From positions 36,542 to 78,683 of the forward strand of contig NZ_JAHHIT010000053.1 of assembly GCF_024539675.1 (NCBI RefSeq): a DNA stretch of 42,142 bases. The letters run 5' to 3'. Below, piece after piece: positions 40,304 to 42,142 of the stretch. Below the pieces are notes generated by a model. It saw nothing but the letters and a program-made list of their open reading frames with translations, did no database searches and was not told where the DNA came from. The DNA comes from Streptomyces hilarionis. Its GTDB lineage: Bacteria > Actinomycetota > Actinomycetes > Streptomycetales > Streptomycetaceae. Position 1 is the stretch's first letter; each line of letters starts with the position of its first letter. A program made the translations under genes and the position numbers.

Positions 40304-42018
40304 CGGCCTGCTCCGTCCTCGTCGCTGCGGTCGGTCTGCTGCTGGACGACCTGGCTGTTGTTCCAGGCCAGTTGGGCGTGATGGACCGCGCTGTGGAAGA
40401 CGGGCCCGTAGTAGTTGTTGACGACGGAGGCCGGCGCGGCGGCGGGTTCGGCGATCCGTACGACCGGCAGGGTCGTGCGCAACGTCGTCAGGTCGACACG
40501 GCCGTTGTGCTGGACGGCCGTGGCCCCCGTGCCCGTCACCGAGCACTCCACCAGCCGGCCGCCGCCCGAGCCGTCGAAGCGCATGCCGGTGGCCCCGCAG
40601 CCGTCGAAACGGCTGTGCGCGACGTCCAGATACGCCGAGCCCGTCACGCACACGCCGAACGACTCGGCGCCGGCGACGTCGAGGTTCACGGCGACCAGCC
40701 GCGCGGAGCCGTGCGCGAGCGCTCCGCCGGCGGTCGCTCCCGAGACGCCGCAGTCGCGCAGGTGCAGCTGCGCCTCCTCGCCGGCGCTGAAGCCGAGCAG
40801 TCCGCGCTCCGCGCGCACTCGCTCCAGCGTGGCCCGGGACTGACCGACCGCGGCCACGGCGGCCATGGCGAAGTCGTGGACCGTGGTGTCGGTGAGCTCG
40901 GCCGTCGTCCCGCCGTTGCCGCGTGTCTCCAGGCCGAACGGACAGCGCTCGACGCGCATCTGCTCGAAGACGGCCTTGCTCTCGTCCCAGACCCGCAGCG
41001 CGACGCCGGTCAGATCCATGACGGCGGTGCGGGCGAAGCGGCCCCGGGCCTTGTCGGTGACGGCGATGCCGACGTTGCCGCCCGAGACGCGGCACCCGGT
41101 GACCCGGGGAGCGCCGCCACGGGTGGACAGGATCCCGACGTTGCCCGCGCCGAGGATCTCGCAGTCGTCGAACGTGCCCCGGCCCGCGTCCTGGACGTGG
41201 ACGCCCGTGTCGCGGCAGTCGGCGAACACCGAGCCGTGCACCGAGGGGTCGGCGCCGCTCGCGACGAGGACCCCGTTCTCGGCGTCGGTCACGCGCAGGC
41301 CGCGGACCGAGCCGCCGGACTGCTCGATGAACGCGAGCGCCGCCATGTGCACCGCTTCGACCGTGCAGTCCTCGACGGTCAGCTCGGCCCGGGTGTCCGC
41401 CATGAGGGCCGCCTTCTCGGTCCCGGTGACCTCGCACCCGGTGAGATGCGCCCACGCGTCGCTGACCCGCACGCCGTGGACGCGGGCGCCGTCGACACGG
41501 CTGGCCCGCACCGTGACCCGGGCGTTCTCGATCACCGCGAGCGCGTTGTCGGCGGAGTCCGCGAACCGGCACCGTTCGACGTGTCCGGCGGAGCCGGCGA
41601 ACACCACCCGGCCGAAGCGGAACAGACAGTCCGTCAGCGTGGCCGCCGCGTGCGGTCGCACGTGCACGCTCACCGCGTCGTGCGCCCGCACCTCCACCCG
41701 GTCCAGCACGAGGGCGCCGCCCTGGCAGTCGACGACGCCTGCGTCGGCGCCCCGCCCCACCAGCACCAGCCCGCGGACGGCTACCGTGCCGAGAGCGTCG
41801 AGCACCGTGCCCCGGGGCCGGCTCACCACCACGGAGCCCGGCTCGCCGAGCGCGACCAGCTCGACCTCCCCGCGGACGACGAGCCGTTCCTCGTAGTGGC
41901 CGGGAGCGATCTCCACGCGCGCCGCACGGCCCCGGGCGGCCGCGGCGCGCAGCGCGGACGCGATGTCCGGATGGCCGCCGCGGCCTCCGTGCGGCGACAC
42001 GACGTACTTCTTGACCAT
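40300..42018 (-). CDS. Right-handed parallel beta-helix protein with C-terminal amyloid-like motif
   Basis: A 572-residue protein. The first 50 or so residues resemble pectate-lyase-like N-caps (VVSPHGGRGGHPDIASALRA, then VEIAPGHYEERLVVRGEVEL). Some twenty turns of about 22-23 residues follow, of the form xGVxVxxxxxxxVxxCxFxG (for example GVRVSDAWAHLTGCEVTGTE, GVLVASGADPSVHGSVFADC, GIAVTDKARGRFARTAVMDL), typical of NosD/pectin-lyase-fold beta-helices. No polysaccharide-lyase catalytic motif and no signal peptide is seen. Residues 532-561 carry the motif VVNNYYGPVFHSAVHHAQLA, then WNNSQVVQQQ. The ATG at 42018 follows ggggaag. Translation is coupled to the small helical gene. A cytosolic scaffold or sensor role is inferred. 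Confidence 0.87.
   Translation of the reverse strand: MVKKYVVSPHGGRGGHPDIASALRAAAARGRAARVEIAPGHYEERLVVRGEVELVALGEPGSVVVSRPRGTVLDALGTVAVRGLVLVGRGADAGVVDCQGGALVLDRVEVRAHDAVSVHVRPHAAATLTDCLFRFGRVVFAGSAGHVERCRFADSADNALAVIENARVTVRASRVDGARVHGVRVSDAWAHLTGCEVTGTEKAALMADTRAELTVEDCTVEAVHMAALAFIEQSGGSVRGLRVTDAENGVLVASGADPSVHGSVFADCRDTGVHVQDAGRGTFDDCEILGAGNVGILSTRGGAPRVTGCRVSGGNVGIAVTDKARGRFARTAVMDLTGVALRVWDESKAVFEQMRVERCPFGLETRGNGGTTAELTDTTVHDFAMAAVAAVGQSRATLERVRAERGLLGFSAGEEAQLHLRDCGVSGATAGGALAHGSARLVAVNLDVAGAESFGVCVTGSAYLDVAHSRFDGCGATGMRFDGSGGGRLVECSVTGTGATAVQHNGRVDLTTLRTTLPVVRIAEPAAAPASVVNNYYGPVFHSAVHHAQLAWNNSQVVQQQTDRSDEDGAGR
40336..40425 (-). repeat. Amyloid-like motif, beta-helix copy
   Basis: Codons 532-561 of the beta-helix protein, 11 residues from its C-terminus. 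See the partner at 40199-40288. The copies are related in protein and in DNA (aacaactac, cctggaacaac blocks). Confidence 0.75.
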
Positions 42019-42142
42019 GCCCGCTTCCCCCGCCGCACCGACCGTGAAGGATCGTCGACCCGCGGTCACCGATGCTACCGGAGCGGCCCGGGCGACGGCC
42101 GGGACGCACAAGGCCTTCACCCGCCCCGCCGCCGCCCGGGCC

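Noticed and set aside
1..42142. CRISPR array, insertion sequence or prophage
   Set aside because: No regularly spaced repeats of 20-40 bp with unique spacers, and no transposase, integrase or structural phage genes. The holin-like genes occur without phage context.

Overview
The window is very GC-rich (over 70% G+C by eye), with strong third-position G/C bias, many GTG starts, and many ATGA/GTGA overlaps between genes. A gas-vesicle cluster in the order gvpO-A-F-G-Y-Z-J-L-S-K, an F420-type oxidoreductase, a SigB/SigF-type sigma factor and several actinobacterial families of unknown function all point to Streptomyces or a close relative. It reads as ordinary chromosome. I see no tRNA, rRNA, CRISPR array, insertion sequence or prophage.

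Layout. 1-558: the start of a SigJ-type sigma factor on the minus strand, disrupted at the window edge by a 77-bp duplication. 724-5885: a four-gene plus-strand peptidase operon (DppA-type D-aminopeptidase, M20, S9 and S66 LD-carboxypeptidase) suited to breaking down D-amino-acid or cell-wall peptides. 5957-9232: small genes (LapA-like membrane protein, GNAT acetyltransferase, DUF6204, VOC protein, holin-like membrane protein) and an F420-type LLM oxidoreductase behind a near-consensus SigB-type promoter. 9380-14002: a coupled operon of an NDH-2-like flavoprotein with a repeat-containing tail, transketolase, and a LigD-type polymerase. 14048-19807: the gvp cluster. In it gvpL has no stop codon and stays open in frame through gvpS into gvpK.

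19932-25077: methyltransferase, histidine phosphatase, ABC-F ATPase, DUF6158, DJ-1/PfpI protein and DUF2795 protein. 25195-28306: a pyruvate-oxidase-like protein lacking the cofactor-activating glutamate, divergent from a SigB-type sigma factor. 28628-32098: a secreted, Cys-rich, tail-anchored protein, then a PLP-transferase-fold protein with no visible catalytic lysine coupled to a NAPE-PLD-like metallo-hydrolase. 32118-36328: a DedA membrane protein and a second metallo-hydrolase, a short resolvase-like protein, and a holin-domain/alkaline-phosphatase-superfamily fusion. 36437-39791: a MoxR ATPase with a metallopeptidase/vWA partner, then OsmC. 39896-42018: a minus-strand two-gene operon of a beta-helix protein and a small helical protein. 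The two proteins share a motif of about 30 residues that resembles bacterial amyloid signalling sequences. This pair is the best candidate for an undescribed system.

Themes: envelope and peptide turnover at the left, buoyancy organelle in the middle, general-stress functions (sigma factors, OsmC, DJ-1, LigD polymerase) scattered throughout, and two possible regulatory or conflict modules (MoxR-vWA; amyloid-motif pair) at the right. Functions come from reading motifs and family resemblance. No database search was possible.
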